DNA of 64,000 bases from Vogesella mureinivorans (GTDB lineage: Bacteria > Pseudomonadota > Gammaproteobacteria > Burkholderiales > Chromobacteriaceae). The notes beneath the pieces were generated by a model. That model ran no database searches. It saw nothing but the letters and a program-made list of their open reading frames with translations, and was not told the DNA's origin. This document shows, piece by piece, positions 63,787 to 64,000 of the stretch. The position numbers and the translations under genes are program-made. Numbering within the stretch: the first letter of the stretch is position 1; each line of letters begins with the position of its first letter. Location of the stretch: assembly GCF_007644035.1 (NCBI RefSeq), contig NZ_VMTV02000791.1, positions 159,239 through 223,238 on the forward strand, given 5' to 3'.

Positions 63787-63851
63787 GCTTTTTGGTGCCG
63801 TTGCAAATCAACACCTTAAGCAAATACTTGCAGTTTATTGCGGGGTAAGTG

Positions 63852-63880
63852 TTGACGGGTTTTGGCTGTCTGGGTATAGT
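63852..63880 (+). promoter_or_regulatory. Strong sigma-70 promoter, probably of an rRNA operon
   Basis: TTGACG (63852-63857) and TATAGT (63875-63880) are spaced 17 bases. AT-rich sequence upstream (63800-63840) could be an UP element. The boxA downstream makes an rrn promoter likely. Confidence 0.8.
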
Positions 63881-63925
63881 TCGCCTTCTCAGCTGACGAC
63901 GCAAACGAAACAAGCCAGTCAGCAC

Positions 63926-63937
63926 CGCTCTTTAACA
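63926..63937 (+). promoter_or_regulatory. boxA-type antitermination site of an rRNA leader
   Basis: CGCTCTTTAACA matches the rRNA-leader boxA consensus (TGCTCTTTAACA) at 11 of 12 positions. The window ends in leader sequence about 60 bases later; the 16S gene is not reached. Confidence 0.8.
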
Positions 63938-64000
63938 GACCAAATAACCGATAGGTGTAAGTGTCTGGCTAAGCCAAATACTTGCACTGCAAAGATTTAG

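Overview
The window looks like chromosomal DNA of a GC-rich betaproteobacterium of the Neisseriales, probably family Chromobacteriaceae (a Vogesella- or Chromobacterium-like organism). This is inferred from protein flavour and gene order (tmk-holB-pilZ-tatD, tesA/ybbA/ybbP, grpE-dnaK-dnaJ, glyoxylate shunt genes, kbl-tdh). I cannot fix the genus. Almost all of it is core housekeeping sequence with short intergenic gaps. I see no prophage, IS element, CRISPR array or tRNA gene. The last 150 bases carry an rRNA-type promoter and a boxA, so an rRNA operon probably starts just beyond the right edge.

Layout. 1-3.0 kb: end of a 2-hydroxyacid dehydrogenase, a membrane GGDEF protein, and a PACE-type efflux pump with a divergent LysR regulator. 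3.0-8.6 kb: a four-gene oligopeptide ABC importer. 8.7-10.5 kb: a LysR regulator divergent from a DODA-type dioxygenase. 10.5-11.6 kb: an AT-rich island and a secreted protein made of 17 tandem 11-residue KRES repeats. 11.6-16.4 kb: ettA, queF, murJ, rpsT. 16.4-24.4 kb: pldA, ackA/pta-type genes, fabI, an FmdB-type gene, a DUF502 gene, aspS and a peroxiredoxin. 24.5-29.6 kb: an MFS transporter, tesA and the ybbA/ybbP exporter. 29.6-35.3 kb: mltG-tmk-holB-pilZ-tatD-MBL hydrolase run. 35.4-40.6 kb: argP/argO-like pair, chorismate mutase, trpS with an apparent Trp leader peptide, GST, SIMPL protein. 40.8-43.5 kb: a three-gene ABC importer. 43.8-48.8 kb: aceB, an APC permease, aceA. 49.1-53.1 kb: the heat-shock grpE-dnaK-dnaJ cluster with sigma-32-type promoters. 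53.4-63.7 kb: AGCS symporter, hemB, kbl-tdh, aroC, an EAL/HDOD-like protein and two pirins.

Four things stand out. (1) The KRES-repeat protein (10941-11576) has a Sec signal peptide followed only by 33-bp tandem repeats whose units are separated by Lys-Arg. This is the layout of fungal Kex2-processed repeat precursors, but in a bacterium. (2) A 10-mer, GTTGGCCGCA, occurs about 48 times by hand count on both strands, roughly one per 1.3 kb. It lies inside genes and as inverted pairs at gene ends, the pattern of a DNA uptake sequence, but the word is unlike the Neisseria DUS. (3) trpS is preceded by a 17-codon reading frame with tandem Trp codons and a terminator hairpin, i.e. a candidate transcription attenuator for a tRNA synthetase gene. 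(4) Dispersed CACGAA-rich inverted repeats lie at 13.4 and 57.9-58.0 kb.

Protein functions are assigned from recognised motifs and remembered families only. No database search was possible. Repeat counts, promoters and hairpins were read by eye.
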